Program-made: the position numbers and the translations under genes
NCBI GenBank assembly: GCA_003963115.1
Contig: RXJQ01000013.1
Location: 1-64,000 of the forward strand
Reading direction: 5' to 3'
Length of the DNA stretch: 64,000 bases
Source: Burkholderiales bacterium
Lineage (GTDB): Bacteria; Pseudomonadota; Gammaproteobacteria; Burkholderiales; Burkholderiaceae_C
The notes under the pieces: model-generated
The model's database searches: none
What the model was told of the DNA's origin: nothing
Seen by the model: only the letters and a program-made list of their open reading frames with translations
In this document: positions 50,930 through 60,760 of the stretch, piece by piece
How positions within the stretch are numbered: position 1 is the stretch's first letter
Layout of the letters: the number at the start of each line of letters is the position of its first letter

Positions 50930-51821
50930 GGTGCGTCGTACGAAACCAGCATTGTCACTGGCCTTGTTTGGCTGCCTTGTTGGCCATGCCGCCTGGGCAG
51001 CGAAGCCTGAGCTGGTCGGTGCCTGTGGTTTTGATCGCCAGGCCATGCAGTTTCAAGGGCCACCCCTGGTGCAAGCCGCTTGCCTGCTGCGCGACGTTCG
51101 CCCATGGGGGCGCGTCGATACGGCATCTGTCGAGGTGCCAGAGAGTGTGAGCCGGCTTGTTGGCCAGCCCACAGACTCGTGGAAGGCGCCGCTTCGGCGT
51201 TGGCTGGCACATTTGGGCTTATCGGAGCAGGATGTCGGTGGACCCCTGGATGCGCCTGTCTCTGCTGCCGCGCGGGAGGATGGCGCTGCGGTGTCGGCCC
51301 GCTATTTCGTGATTCACGACACCAGTTGGCCTTGGTTCGGCGCGCACGATTTCCCGCCTGAGGCTGATCCGCATATGAATGATCTGAGCCGATACGCTCA
51401 TGCCTCGACAGCGCTGGCTCACGTGTTTGTCAATCGGCTTGGCCGTACCTTGACCACGCATGATTTCAGTGAGCCATGGCGCGCAACCAAGCTTGAAATG
51501 CGTGCGGCGGGTGTGCCGGTAAAGGGCCTTTTTTTGCACGTGGAGCTGGTGCAGCCCAGAAGGTCCGACCCAGCAGGGCCTGCGGGCAACGATGCGCAGG
51601 CCCCTCTCCCCGGTTTCACGCCGGCCCAATATGACATGCTGGCATTGCTCTATCTGGCGGCCAGTGTGCGTGCGGGCGAAGGGCTGATCCCCGCGCTGCA
51701 CGGTGCCTTGGATGAGGGCCTGATCGATGGCCACGATGACCCGCAGAACTTCTTGTTGACGGCGTTCGCCGCGGCATTGGCGCGGCTGGAGCAGCAACTG
51801 TCAGCGCTGTCTGTGCCTTGA
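50928..51821 (+). CDS. N-acetylmuramoyl-L-alanine amidase-like protein
   Basis: The 297-residue protein has a signal peptide (MVRRTKPALSLALFGCLVGH, then AAWA). The candidate amidase_2/PGRP zinc ligands are in ARYFVIHDTSWPWFG (His), GLFLHVELVQPRR (His) and LIDGHDDPQNFLLTAF (His/Asp). It probably cleaves the stem peptide from muramic acid. Its start shares bases with the start of the deacetylase on the opposite strand, and its 3' end overlaps the convergent aminotransferase by 21 bases. Confidence 0.68.
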   Translation: MVRRTKPALSLALFGCLVGHAAWAAKPELVGACGFDRQAMQFQGPPLVQAACLLRDVRPWGRVDTASVEVPESVSRLVGQPTDSWKAPLRRWLAHLGLSEQDVGGPLDAPVSAAAREDGAAVSARYFVIHDTSWPWFGAHDFPPEADPHMNDLSRYAHASTALAHVFVNRLGRTLTTHDFSEPWRATKLEMRAAGVPVKGLFLHVELVQPRRSDPAGPAGNDAQAPLPGFTPAQYDMLALLYLAASVRAGEGLIPALHGALDEGLIDGHDDPQNFLLTAFAAALARLEQQLSALSVP

Positions 51822-52991
51822 ATCCAATCGGGTCACAAACGCCGTCAAGCGTGCGATACCTTCTTGCAAGTCTGCACGCGAAGCCGCGTAAGACAACCTC
51901 ACATGCGAGGCCGCGCTGCACACCCCGAAGTCATGCCCGGGCGTGAGCGCCACATGGGCCTCCTGCAAAGCCCGTTCGCAAAAGTGCATGGCATCCAGAC
52001 CGGTCCCGCTCACGTCGATGTAGACATAGAAAGCGCCATCAGGCAGCACGGGCACATTCAGGCTCATGTCGGCCAGGCCTTGCCGCACCAGGGCGCGGCG
52101 CGCGGCGAGCTCCTGGCGGCGCGTTTCGCATACGGCAATCGATTCGGGCGTGAAGCAGCCCAACGCCGCCATCTGCGAGTGCGTGGGCGCGCAGATGTAG
52201 TAATTCTGCGCCAGGCGTTCCATGGCGGGTACGAGTTCATCGGGCACGATGGCCCAGCCCAGGCGCCAGCCCGTCATGCCGAAGTACTTGGAGAAGCTGT
52301 TGATGACGCAGGCGCCCGCATCAAAGGCCAGCACGGTCTGCGGGGCCTGGCCATGAGGTGCGTCGCTGAGGTTGAGGTAGATCTCGTCGATGATGCGCCA
52401 GGCATCGTGCGCGCGAGCCCAGTCGCAGATGGCGGCCAGCTCAGGCGCGGGCACCGATGTGCCTGTGGGGTTTGAGGGCGTGGCGATCATCAGGCCACAT
52501 GTGCGGGCGCTCCAGTGGCGCTGCACGGCGGCCAGGTCAAGCTGGAAGCGCGAGGCGGCATCGGTGGGCACCAGGCGCACGTCGGCGCCGAAGCCGCTGA
52601 GGAACTGCCGGTTGCAGGGGTAGGACGGATCCCCGACCAGCACCTCGTCGCCTGGGTCCACCAGGGCGGCGGTGAGCAGCAACAAGGCCGCCGAGGCCCC
52701 GGCCGTGACTACAACGCGTTCGGGCGATATGTTCACACCATGAGCCTGCGCATAGAAACCGGCAATGGCCTCGCGCAAGGCCGGCAGACCCAGGGCGCCG
52801 GTGTAGGGCAAGGCCGTGTCGGGCGCGATGCGCTGCAGCTCAGCCCGCACGGCTGGTGGCGCGCCGAAGTCAGGCTCGCCCAGATTGAGCCGGATCACGC
52901 GGTGGCCGGCGGCTTCGAGTTCAGCGGCGCGCTTGCCGAACTCCATGGCGAGAAAGGGGGTGATGGACTGGGCGCGTTGAGAGACCTTCAT
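51801..52991 (-). CDS. class I/II aminotransferase
   Basis: The 396-residue enzyme is an AspC/AAT-fold aminotransferase: substrate-binding NLGEPDFGAPPAVRAEL, VTAGASAALLLLTAALVDPG, ATPSNPTGTSVPAPELA and the PLP Lys in INSFSKYFGMTGWRLGWAIV. Full length for the family. It is encoded alone on the minus strand. Substrate specificity (aspartate, aromatic or other) cannot be told from the sequence. Confidence 0.92.
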   Translation of the reverse strand: MKVSQRAQSITPFLAMEFGKRAAELEAAGHRVIRLNLGEPDFGAPPAVRAELQRIAPDTALPYTGALGLPALREAIAGFYAQAHGVNISPERVVVTAGASAALLLLTAALVDPGDEVLVGDPSYPCNRQFLSGFGADVRLVPTDAASRFQLDLAAVQRHWSARTCGLMIATPSNPTGTSVPAPELAAICDWARAHDAWRIIDEIYLNLSDAPHGQAPQTVLAFDAGACVINSFSKYFGMTGWRLGWAIVPDELVPAMERLAQNYYICAPTHSQMAALGCFTPESIAVCETRRQELAARRALVRQGLADMSLNVPVLPDGAFYVYIDVSGTGLDAMHFCERALQEAHVALTPGHDFGVCSAASHVRLSYAASRADLQEGIARLTAFVTRLDSRHRQR

Positions 52992-53046
52992 GGCCAGGCA
53001 GTGTAGATGGCCCTCGTCGCCCCAATCCGGCGCGCCGTCACTGGAC

Positions 53047-53556
53047 TCAGTTCACCAGTGTGCGGCTGCTCTTGCGGTTGACCTGTCCTTGCTGTGGTTG
53101 GCGCACCGCGCGGTAGATGTCGCGGTCGGTCAGGCCGATGCCGCGCAGGAACTCGTCACGCAGCTGCAGCACCGAGTCGAAGTTTTCTTCGGAGGCCTCG
53201 ACCATATAGCCTTCGATGCGCTCCAGCTCTTCAATCTGCTTTTCGCTGAACGTGGGCCTGGCCCAGAGCGGCAACATGGTGCAGGGGGAGAAACCCCAGG
53301 CCGCAGGTTGATGGTGCACCTCCAGGGCCAGCATCTGCTGGCTGAGGTCTTCCAGGGTGCTGCTACCCAGATCCCGGGTGTTGCCGTGTTCGATGATCTG
53401 GGCGGATACCACGCGGGGTTCGGCCAGGTCGATCACCATGCGGCACAAGACCGGGTCGGCAAGTGGATGGGGCCGGTGACGCCAGTGGCCCTGCACGAGG
53501 CGGGCTGGCGCGATCGGGTGATCGCTGTCAGACGAGACGTTGTCGAACCAGTTCAT
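53047..53556 (-). CDS. conserved hypothetical protein
   Basis: The 169-residue protein (MNWFDNVSSDSDHPIAPARL and onward) has no signal peptide or membrane span. It has an N-terminal beta-rich half (RMVIDLAEPRVVSAQIIEHG) and a helical C-terminal half (FSEKQIEELERIEGYMVEAS). I do not recognise the family. GGAGG lies 7 bases before the ATG, which supports expression. Confidence 0.7.
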   Translation of the reverse strand: MNWFDNVSSDSDHPIAPARLVQGHWRHRPHPLADPVLCRMVIDLAEPRVVSAQIIEHGNTRDLGSSTLEDLSQQMLALEVHHQPAAWGFSPCTMLPLWARPTFSEKQIEELERIEGYMVEASEENFDSVLQLRDEFLRGIGLTDRDIYRAVRQPQQGQVNRKSSRTLVN

Positions 53557-53735
53557 GCGTCATCCTCCGGTACTACCAAGTCACTGATGACCATCATGCA
53601 GAAACTGACGCACTTTTGGTGAGACAAATTGGCACCGATTCACGGGTCCGGCGCTTTCATGCAACGTGTGATTTTTTGGCGTGATATCGCCTATATTCTG
53701 GAAGGCTGTCTTCTCGTGGACGGCCCACTTGGGAC

Positions 53736-54236
53736 ATGAGTGCCGGCAAAATCCTGTTGATCGTCTACCACTCCATGACGGGTGGGGCACGCCAGATGGC
53801 CGAAGCCGCCTGTGCTGGTGCCATGACGGAGCCTGGCGTGCAGGTGAGCCTGCTGCACGCGACCCAGGCCGGGCCCCACGACGTACTGGCCGCAGACGGC
53901 TACCTCTTTGCCACACCCGAGAACCTGGCGGCCATCAGCGGCCAGCTCAAAGACTTCTTTGACCGCAGCTATTACGCCGCACTCGACCGCGTCAACGGAC
54001 GCCCCTACGCCAGCCTGATCTGCGCGGGCAGCGATGGCCACAACGCGGCGCGCCAGATCGAGCGCATCGCCACGGGCTGGCGCCTCAAGCCCGTGGCCGA
54101 GCCTTTGATCGTGTGCACGCATGCGCAGACCACCGAGGCCATCCTGGCGCCCAAGCAGATCGGGCAAGAGGATTTGGATGCTTGCCGTGCGCTGGGCGAG
54201 TCCATGGCAGCAGGGTTGGTCCTGGGGGTGTTCTAA
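53736..54236 (+). CDS. flavodoxin-like NAD(P)H-dependent FMN reductase family
   Basis: The 166-residue protein has the flavodoxin fold: first strand and FMN phosphate loop ILLIVYHSMTGGARQMAEAA, second loop LFATPENLAAISGQLKDFFD and the third loop LICAGSDGHNAARQIERI. It probably binds FMN and transfers electrons or reduces quinones. It converges on the methyltransferase gene with a 4-base overlap. Confidence 0.83.
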   Translation: MSAGKILLIVYHSMTGGARQMAEAACAGAMTEPGVQVSLLHATQAGPHDVLAADGYLFATPENLAAISGQLKDFFDRSYYAALDRVNGRPYASLICAGSDGHNAARQIERIATGWRLKPVAEPLIVCTHAQTTEAILAPKQIGQEDLDACRALGESMAAGLVLGVF

Positions 54237-55165
54237 ACCCGTTCGGCCTGATAGACCAGTACCTTCAAGGCCCGGTCTGGCGACACGTCGGTGAACGCGT
54301 CTGGGTTGGGCAGGCGCTCAATGAAGCTCAGGCCGGGGGCTTCGGCTTTCATCAGGTCTTGCAGGAAGCCCACACCCAGCTTGGGCGAGTTCAGGCACAG
54401 CAGCGCTTGCCCACCCGGTGTCAGCAGATCAGGCAGACGCCGCACGAGGCGTGCATAGTCTTTCTCGGCCACGAAGCTGCCCTTCTGGTAGGTGGGCGGG
54501 TCGAGGATGACGAGGTCATACGGCCCCATCCGGTTGATCTTGCCCCATGAGCTGAACACATCGTGCGGCATGAAACTCGCGCCCGCTCTGAGGCCGTTGA
54601 GGTGGTGATTCTGCTTGCCGATCGACAAGGCACCGCCGGCCATGTCCATATTGAGCACCTGCCCTGCCCCACCTTGCAGTGCGGCAATCGAAAAGGCACA
54701 GGTGTAGGCGAAGAGGTTGAGCACCTTCATGCCGGGCTGGGCTGTGGCCTGTTCGCGCACCCAGCGGCGGCCCTCGGCCATGTCGAGAAAGAGGCCATGG
54801 TTCATGCCCCGCAGCAGGTGCACCCGAAAGCGCGCGCCCTGCTCGCTCACCACATGAGGCTCGGGCACCTCGCCGCACAGCGGACGTGTGTCTGCGCGAA
54901 ACTCATCGCGGTGCTGGAAGACCAGGTTCAGCGGCTCACCAGGAGCAAGCTGGGCGCAACGCGCTGCCAGGGCAGACTGGATCTCAGCCAGGTCTTCGTC
55001 GGTAGCGGGCAGGAAGCTGGTCAGCAGCCAGGCGGGCGGATAGCAGTCCAGCGTCCACTGTTCGCAGCCGGGGTAGGCGCCGCCACGGCCATGGAAGAGG
55101 CGCCGGGCATCGGTGGGCAGATGATCGAGATCGGCAATGGCTTGGAGCAGGGCTTCGGGCGGCAT
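54233..55165 (-). CDS. class I SAM methyltransferase, RlmI-like
   Basis: The 310-residue protein has motif I NLFAYTCAFSIAALQGGAGQ (SAM binding), motif IV VILDPPTYQKGS and a C-terminal LLCLNSPKLGVGF, the core of RlmI/RlmK-type 23S rRNA cytosine methyltransferases, but it lacks a PUA domain. It may methylate rRNA or another substrate. The ATG at 55165 is favoured because the longer frame adds residues that do not fit the family. Confidence 0.82.
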   Translation of the reverse strand: MPPEALLQAIADLDHLPTDARRLFHGRGGAYPGCEQWTLDCYPPAWLLTSFLPATDEDLAEIQSALAARCAQLAPGEPLNLVFQHRDEFRADTRPLCGEVPEPHVVSEQGARFRVHLLRGMNHGLFLDMAEGRRWVREQATAQPGMKVLNLFAYTCAFSIAALQGGAGQVLNMDMAGGALSIGKQNHHLNGLRAGASFMPHDVFSSWGKINRMGPYDLVILDPPTYQKGSFVAEKDYARLVRRLPDLLTPGGQALLCLNSPKLGVGFLQDLMKAEAPGLSFIERLPNPDAFTDVSPDRALKVLVYQAERV

Positions 55166-55246
55166 CGTGGGCAGGGGGACAAGGGTGTCGCATTGTCGGC
55201 GAGGTCCGGGTAAGCTTTGCGCCAATCTGGCTGAGGAGACGACAAG

Positions 55247-57205
55247 ATGATCCGTACACGTGTTGCCGCCATTGTTCTGCTCTGTTTGTCGGGCTGTGCA
55301 CACCAGGGTGAGGTGCCGGTGGCGGGCAGCGACGTCACGCCGTCGGTGCTCAAGGCGCAGGCCGCCGTGGCGGCTTCGGCAGACTGGTCAGACCCGGCCT
55401 CGGTGGCCGATGCCCAACGTGGCTTCATCGCCGCGCCATCCGGGCAGGTCAAGGATGCCGATGGGCAGCTTGTCTGGGACTTCGACGCCTTCGATTTCAT
55501 CAAGGGACCGGCCCCTGCGACAGTGAACCCCAGCTTGTGGCGCCAGGCCCTGCTGAACAACCACAAGGGCCTGTTCAAGGTCAGCGAGCGCATCTGGCAA
55601 CTGCGTGGTTTTGACTTGGCCAACATCACCCTGATCGAAGGCCAGAGCGGCTGGATCGTGGTCGACACGGCCACCTCCAGTGAGACCAGTGCCGCGGCCC
55701 TGGCCTTTGCCCGTCAGCACCTGGGTAACAAGCCCATCTCGGCCATCATCTACACACACAGCCACGTGGACCACTTTGGTGGCGTGCTGGGGCTGATCAC
55801 GGCGGAAGAGGCGGCCAGGCGGCAAGTGCCCATCGTGGCGCCTGCGGGCTTCATGGAGGAGGCGACCAGCGAGAACGTGATGATGGGCACGGCCATGGCG
55901 CGCCGCGCCAGCTATATGTATGGCGAGCGCCTGCCGCGTGACGCCAAGGGCCTGGTCGACGATGGCCTGGGCAAGGCGGTGGCCTTCGGGCATGTGGGCA
56001 TCCTGGCGCCCACGGTGCTGGTCACACAGGCGCAGCAGGAGCTGGTGATCGACGGCCTGCGCTTTGTCTTCCACAACGTGCCGGGTAGCGAGGCGCCTTC
56101 GGAGTTCACCTTCGCCATCCCCGAGCTCAAGGCCTTTTGCGGTGCCGAGCTGATGTCGCACACCTTGCACAACCTCTATACGCTCAGAGGAGCCAAAGTG
56201 CGTGACGCCCTGAAGTGGGCCGAGTACCTCGATGCCTCGCTGGGCTGGGTGGATGGCGCTGAGGTGGTCTTCAACCAGCACCACTGGCCGGTGTGGGGCG
56301 AGGCGCGCATCCGCGACTTCATCGTCAAGCAAAGAGATGTCTACCGCTACATCCATGACCAGACGGTCCGCCAGATCAACGCAGGGCTCACGGGCCCCGA
56401 GATCGCCGATACCCTGGTGTTGCCGCGCGCCCTGCAGGACCATCTGGCTGTTCACGGCTACTACGGCACGGTGCGGCACAACGTGCGTGCCGTCTACCAG
56501 TTCTACATGGGTTGGTTCGATGCCAATCCTGCCAACCTCGATGCCCTGCCACCGGTCGACATGGCCAAGCGGTATGTGGCGCTGGCCGGAGGCGCCGACA
56601 AGCTGCGCCAGAGCGCGCAGCAGGCCTTTGACGCGGGCGACTTCCGCTGGGCGGCGGAGCTGCTCAAGCACGCGGTGTATGCCGATGCGTCTGACGAGGC
56701 CGCCAAAGACCTGCTCGCCAAGACCTTTGACCAGCTGGGCTACATGGCCGAGTCGGCACCTTGGCGCAACTTCTATCTCACCGGTGCGCTGGAGCTTCGC
56801 ATGGGCGCACCAGCGAAGGGCCCCAAGCTGGACAAGATGGCGGCGCTGCTGCAGTACACACCTGTCGAGCGCTTTCTGGACCGCATGGCCGCTTCGGTCA
56901 ATGGCAGCAAGGCCGAGGGGCTGACGCTGCGCATCAACCTGGTCTTCTCGGATCTGCATGACAGCTATGTGCTGGAGCTCGAGAACGCCGTGCTGCACAT
57001 CCACAAGGCGGTGGCCGCCAAGGATGCCAACGCGACGCTGACATTGACCCAGCCCTTCTTTCTGCGCATGGTGACGGGCCAGGCCGGTGCGCTGGACTTG
57101 CTCACGTCCAAGGAGACCCGGCTGGAGGGGAGCAAGGTCGATCTGGCGCGTTTCTTCGCGGTGCTGGACAAGCCGCCAGGGAACTTCCCGGTCGTCACGC
57201 GCTGA
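55247..57205 (+). CDS. linear alkylsulfatase-like metallo-beta-lactamase lipoprotein
   Basis: The 652-residue protein has a lipoprotein signal (VAAIVLLCLSGCAHQ) and the dinuclear zinc motif YTHSHVDHFGGV (H171, H173, D175, H176), then VVFNQHHWPVWG and an SCP2-like C-terminal domain (about 530-650). Length and layout match SdsA1/BDS1 type III sulfatases (primary or linear alkylsulfatases). It would hydrolyse alkyl sulfate esters such as SDS in the periplasm or outer surface. GAGGAG precedes the ATG. Confidence 0.88.
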   Translation: MIRTRVAAIVLLCLSGCAHQGEVPVAGSDVTPSVLKAQAAVAASADWSDPASVADAQRGFIAAPSGQVKDADGQLVWDFDAFDFIKGPAPATVNPSLWRQALLNNHKGLFKVSERIWQLRGFDLANITLIEGQSGWIVVDTATSSETSAAALAFARQHLGNKPISAIIYTHSHVDHFGGVLGLITAEEAARRQVPIVAPAGFMEEATSENVMMGTAMARRASYMYGERLPRDAKGLVDDGLGKAVAFGHVGILAPTVLVTQAQQELVIDGLRFVFHNVPGSEAPSEFTFAIPELKAFCGAELMSHTLHNLYTLRGAKVRDALKWAEYLDASLGWVDGAEVVFNQHHWPVWGEARIRDFIVKQRDVYRYIHDQTVRQINAGLTGPEIADTLVLPRALQDHLAVHGYYGTVRHNVRAVYQFYMGWFDANPANLDALPPVDMAKRYVALAGGADKLRQSAQQAFDAGDFRWAAELLKHAVYADASDEAAKDLLAKTFDQLGYMAESAPWRNFYLTGALELRMGAPAKGPKLDKMAALLQYTPVERFLDRMAASVNGSKAEGLTLRINLVFSDLHDSYVLELENAVLHIHKAVAAKDANATLTLTQPFFLRMVTGQAGALDLLTSKETRLEGSKVDLARFFAVLDKPPGNFPVVTR

Positions 57206-57215
57206 GCTTGAAAAG

Positions 57216-57908
57216 CTAGCGCATTCGATACAGCCCAAGCGACAGGACCAGTGCCCCCAGGCTCATGAAGCCCAGCCCGGTTTGCAGCAGTGGCACGCTG
57301 ATCAAGCCGGCCCCCGCCCACAGGCTGAGGGCACCTATGCCAAAGGCACCCATCGCAAGCCACCTCGTGATGCCTGTCAGGCCGGGCCAGGCGCGCCAGG
57401 TCAGGATCAGCAAGGCAAGCGCCAGCAGGGCCCATTTGAGCCGGCTGGCCAGCGTGATGTCCCACACCGTGGCATCGACCAGGCTGCGATGGAGGAGGTC
57501 ATCCAGTGCCTGTCCCGTCATGCTGTTTTCTGCGAGATCAAACAAGCCGGCCGCCACGGCAGGCACACACAGGCACTGCCTCAGCCAGGCATGCTGTGGA
57601 GAGGGCCCCAGTGCCAAGGTGAAGAGGATGAGCAAACCCACATATGAGGGCACCAGCAACAGGGAATCGAGCAGCAGGTTGAGCCGCAGGGCCTGGTAGT
57701 CCTTGACCTTGTTCTCGCCATCAAGGGTGGCCCAATTGGCCCGGGCCAAATCACGAAACTGGACAGCACCGGAGGTGAGTTCCATGTCTGCCGGATTGGC
57801 CTTGTTGCGTGGTGAGCCGGCAACCGTCTGCAAAAGCACCATGGCGACGATGGCACCCAGGAGGCACAAGCCCAGCATCCATCTCCGAAATGGGCTCAAA
57901 GGCATCAT
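57216..57908 (-). CDS. multi-span membrane protein, partner of patatin gene
   Basis: The 230-residue protein has about five hydrophobic spans (MLGLCLLGAIVAMVLLQTVA, LLLDSLLLVPSYVGLLILFT, CLCVPAVAAGLFDLAEN, LKWALLALALLILTW, GLGFMSLGALVLSLGLY). I do not recognise the family. ATG 57908 overlaps the stop codon of the upstream patatin gene (ATGA); a start at 57917 is also possible. The coupling suggests that the two membrane proteins act together. Confidence 0.7.
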   Translation of the reverse strand: MMPLSPFRRWMLGLCLLGAIVAMVLLQTVAGSPRNKANPADMELTSGAVQFRDLARANWATLDGENKVKDYQALRLNLLLDSLLLVPSYVGLLILFTLALGPSPQHAWLRQCLCVPAVAAGLFDLAENSMTGQALDDLLHRSLVDATVWDITLASRLKWALLALALLILTWRAWPGLTGITRWLAMGAFGIGALSLWAGAGLISVPLLQTGLGFMSLGALVLSLGLYRMR

Positions 57909-59956
57909 GTTTGACATTCCTTGGTTTGCTGGCTGGATGGGGATGACGCAGCAGACAGGCATTTGATGCGCGTCGCCAGGATGTGACCGACGTCCATGCC
58001 GACCTTGTTGGCCCCCCTGCTGAGTGCCGAGCGCGAGGAAGCGGACAGCGCCCAGCCCAGCGGGGCAACGTCTTGTTCGGTGGGCACGAGTGCATCGACG
58101 AGATTGGGCCCCAACTCCCGCAGGGCCTCGGCCCGTACCGTGGTGGCGTGCGAACCACGTACGCCGGCGAGCGCACCGATGATGGAACGGCTTTCTGGAA
58201 AGATGTTGCTGACCGGGACGTCCTTAGGATCCGGACGGTCCAGTGGTTGATCGGTGTTGCGCACGACCAGCAACAAGGGCTGCATCCTGCTGAACTCGGG
58301 ATGCTTGCGCAGCGCGTGGATCAGGTCCAGCACGGACTGGACGCCGGAATTGTCGAAATAGCCGCCGTCCACGAGCCTGAAGCCGCTGGGTTCGCCCGTG
58401 CCCGGTTTCACCACGGGGACGGTACCTGCCGGACTCACCGCAGGGAAACGGGCACTGTGTTGCACCAGCCCGGCCAGGCTTTGCAGATTGGCGTCACTGC
58501 CGGCTTGCATGCCATCAAAGGTGTTGAGAAACATCTGGTCTTCATGCAGTCGGGTCAGCACCACCCGGGCGCCAGTCTCAACCCGCGTTGCGTTGAGCAT
58601 CAGTTGAGGCATGGCGGGACAAGCACCGGCATAGAAGGCATCCAGGGTGCGGGCAAAAGGTTGCCCCGGCAGGTGTTCGAATGCCTGCATCCACGCGCCT
58701 TCCATGGCCCGCGAACGGTCCAGTCTGCCAAAGGGCCAGGGGACGAAGCGTTGGATGAGGTCACCGTAGAGCATGCCTGCCACGGCTGGGGCGACGAAGT
58801 CCGCAGACAGGGCCCGCGTCGCGGACAGCAAGGGCGGCCCAGCCTCATTGGCGCGAACCCCGCCTCCCGATGTAGCGGCCATCTGCGGGCAGTAGGTTTG
58901 CCGATGCGTGGCCAGCCAGGCGGCCACACCCAGGCTGCCGCCCGACACGCCGGACAAGACACGGATGCGTTGAACGACCTCAGGCGGCAAGGCGTCGAGC
59001 ACCGCCGCTGTCCAGTAGGCCGCACGGATGCCACCACCCTCGCTGGCCACGAAGATCGTGATGCCATCGGGCGGCAAGTCTTTGGCCAGCGCCTTGAGCG
59101 CATCCATGGGCGGAGGCTTGGCGCTGGTGTCGGCCGCAGCCTGCACGATGTGGTTGTCGTTGAAGGGGGCGAAGACCAGGCCGGCCACCAGCAACAGCGG
59201 CAGCCACAGGGGCGGCATGGCGTGACGCAGCGGGGCATAGGTCAAGGCAAAGCTGCCAAACAGGTTGATCGATGCCAGGGCCAATGCGGCCACCGCTGCC
59301 GCTCCCACCATGCGCGGCAAGGAGATGGGAAACAGGATGAAGAGCGCCGCGATGGCCAGTGACAACGCGACTGACCAGATCATCACGAAGCGCGTGAGCT
59401 GCGGGGTTTCTTCACTTATCCCGATCTGTGTGGTCCGTTTAGAGAGCTTGGCCAAGAGATGGCCACGGCCCCAGTACAGGGCCAGGAGCGCCAGAGCCTG
59501 GGCCAGGAAGCCCCACGTCCAGCAATCGATGTCAGTCAGGGCCGTTGCAGAAAGAAGGCCATGCTTGTCCTTCAGGTCATGCAGGCCTTTGGCCACCAGC
59601 AACGGTACGGCACTGCCCATGGTCCTGGGCAGCCAGGTCTGGAAGAAGCCGGTGGGAGGCAGAGGCAAGGCCACCATCTGCGCCGTCAGCAGCCATCGGC
59701 TGGCATACCAGACGGATGTGGACAAGAGGGCGCTGGAGGCCAGGAGAAAGATCAGGCCGCTGACGGACTGATCACCACCCTCGTCTGCGGCCAACGCACT
59801 GATCAGCACGCGCAAGACGTCCATGCCCTGAGGGCTGAACAGCAACAGTGCCCATATGACCAGACAGGCCAGCGGAAAAGTCAAGCGCACGGCGCCACGG
59901 ATGGTGTCTACCCAGAACCATGGCCAAGGCCGCGCCATGTAAACGTCGTCGGACAT
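57905..59956 (-). CDS. patatin-like phospholipase with N-terminal membrane domain
   Basis: The 683-residue protein has about eight membrane spans in the first 310 residues (for example RLTFPLACLVIWALLLFSPQ, AALFILFPISLPRMVGAAAV) and a C-terminal patatin lipase domain: oxyanion loop SEGGGIRAAYWTAAVL, nucleophile elbow GVSGGSLGVAAW with the catalytic Ser, and catalytic Asp in VDGGYFDNSGVQ. It would release fatty acids from membrane lipids. ATG 59956 is preceded by AGGGAG; the frame to 59980 has none. Confidence 0.86.
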   Translation of the reverse strand: MSDDVYMARPWPWFWVDTIRGAVRLTFPLACLVIWALLLFSPQGMDVLRVLISALAADEGGDQSVSGLIFLLASSALLSTSVWYASRWLLTAQMVALPLPPTGFFQTWLPRTMGSAVPLLVAKGLHDLKDKHGLLSATALTDIDCWTWGFLAQALALLALYWGRGHLLAKLSKRTTQIGISEETPQLTRFVMIWSVALSLAIAALFILFPISLPRMVGAAAVAALALASINLFGSFALTYAPLRHAMPPLWLPLLLVAGLVFAPFNDNHIVQAAADTSAKPPPMDALKALAKDLPPDGITIFVASEGGGIRAAYWTAAVLDALPPEVVQRIRVLSGVSGGSLGVAAWLATHRQTYCPQMAATSGGGVRANEAGPPLLSATRALSADFVAPAVAGMLYGDLIQRFVPWPFGRLDRSRAMEGAWMQAFEHLPGQPFARTLDAFYAGACPAMPQLMLNATRVETGARVVLTRLHEDQMFLNTFDGMQAGSDANLQSLAGLVQHSARFPAVSPAGTVPVVKPGTGEPSGFRLVDGGYFDNSGVQSVLDLIHALRKHPEFSRMQPLLLVVRNTDQPLDRPDPKDVPVSNIFPESRSIIGALAGVRGSHATTVRAEALRELGPNLVDALVPTEQDVAPLGWALSASSRSALSRGANKVGMDVGHILATRIKCLSAASSPSSQQTKECQT

Positions 59957-60187
59957 GAAAGGCTCCCTGGTTCGATTCATGTTTCTGACTCACGGTCAGC
60001 TGTCAGGCGCAAGCATCGCAGATCAACCTGACTTTGGAAATGACAAGCGATGCCAGATTGATCTGGTCAACTGATGTCTGGGGCGCATCAACAAACTAGG
60101 GGGGCAAGCCAGGGGCACCTTCTGGCAGAATTTTTGCGTGACGGTGCGGACCGCCCGGTGCGGTCCATGTGCGGGGAGGCACAGCAG

Positions 60188-60754
60188 ATGGAGTACCGTA
60201 TTTTTCTGTCGTACAAGCGGGCGGATCACACAACGCCTGCGGTTGAGCGCCTGAAAGAGAGGCTGGAGGTGCAACTCGATGAAGATGGCACATCCAGCAA
60301 TGTGAAGGTCTTCTTTGATCGCCATGCCATTGAGGCGGGTGATGAATGGGTGAGCGCCATCGACGATTTCCTGCTCGATGCCACGCATTTCATCGCCCTG
60401 ATCTCGGTGCCCTATTGGCGCTCGACGCAGTGCAAGCGTGAGTTCGATCTGGCCTTGGCGCGCTACGAAAAAAGCGGCGTGCCACGCGTTCCGCGCATGT
60501 TGTTCATCCTGGCCGACAAGTCCACGCCATCGGACTTCGCGGTCAAGCCGCTGGATGTGCTCACCCAGCAGGGCGAGGAAGAGGCCGAGGGGGCCAGCCG
60601 CGTGCAGCGCATCCGCTCGATGGGGCAGTTCAACTTCCTGGGGCCCTATGACGCAGCCGGACGCCTGGTGCGCCTGACCTTCGAGGAGCCTTTCAAGCTC
60701 GATGACCAGTTCGCCGAGATGGTCAAGACGATCAAAAAGCAGGCAGGGAGGTGA
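60188..60754 (+). CDS. TIR-domain protein
   Basis: The 188-residue protein is almost entirely a TIR-like fold: box 1 RIFLSYKRADHTTPAVERLK, VKVFFDRHAIEAGDEW, then IALISVPYWRSTQCKREFDL, whose Glu (in CKREF) is in the position of the NADase catalytic residue. GGGGAGG precedes ATG 60188, so the earlier in-frame ATG at 60074 is not used. TIR proteins can degrade NAD+ or make signalling nucleotides in immunity, or act as adaptors. It heads a rightward operon with an AAA+ ATPase. Confidence 0.85.
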   Translation: MEYRIFLSYKRADHTTPAVERLKERLEVQLDEDGTSSNVKVFFDRHAIEAGDEWVSAIDDFLLDATHFIALISVPYWRSTQCKREFDLALARYEKSGVPRVPRMLFILADKSTPSDFAVKPLDVLTQQGEEEAEGASRVQRIRSMGQFNFLGPYDAAGRLVRLTFEEPFKLDDQFAEMVKTIKKQAGR

Positions 60755-60760
60755 TGCAAG

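Noticed and set aside
55388-57238. 616-codon open frame antisense to the alkylsulfatase-like gene
   Set aside because: No domain is visible, and the opposite strand has an intact zinc motif and a lipoprotein signal.
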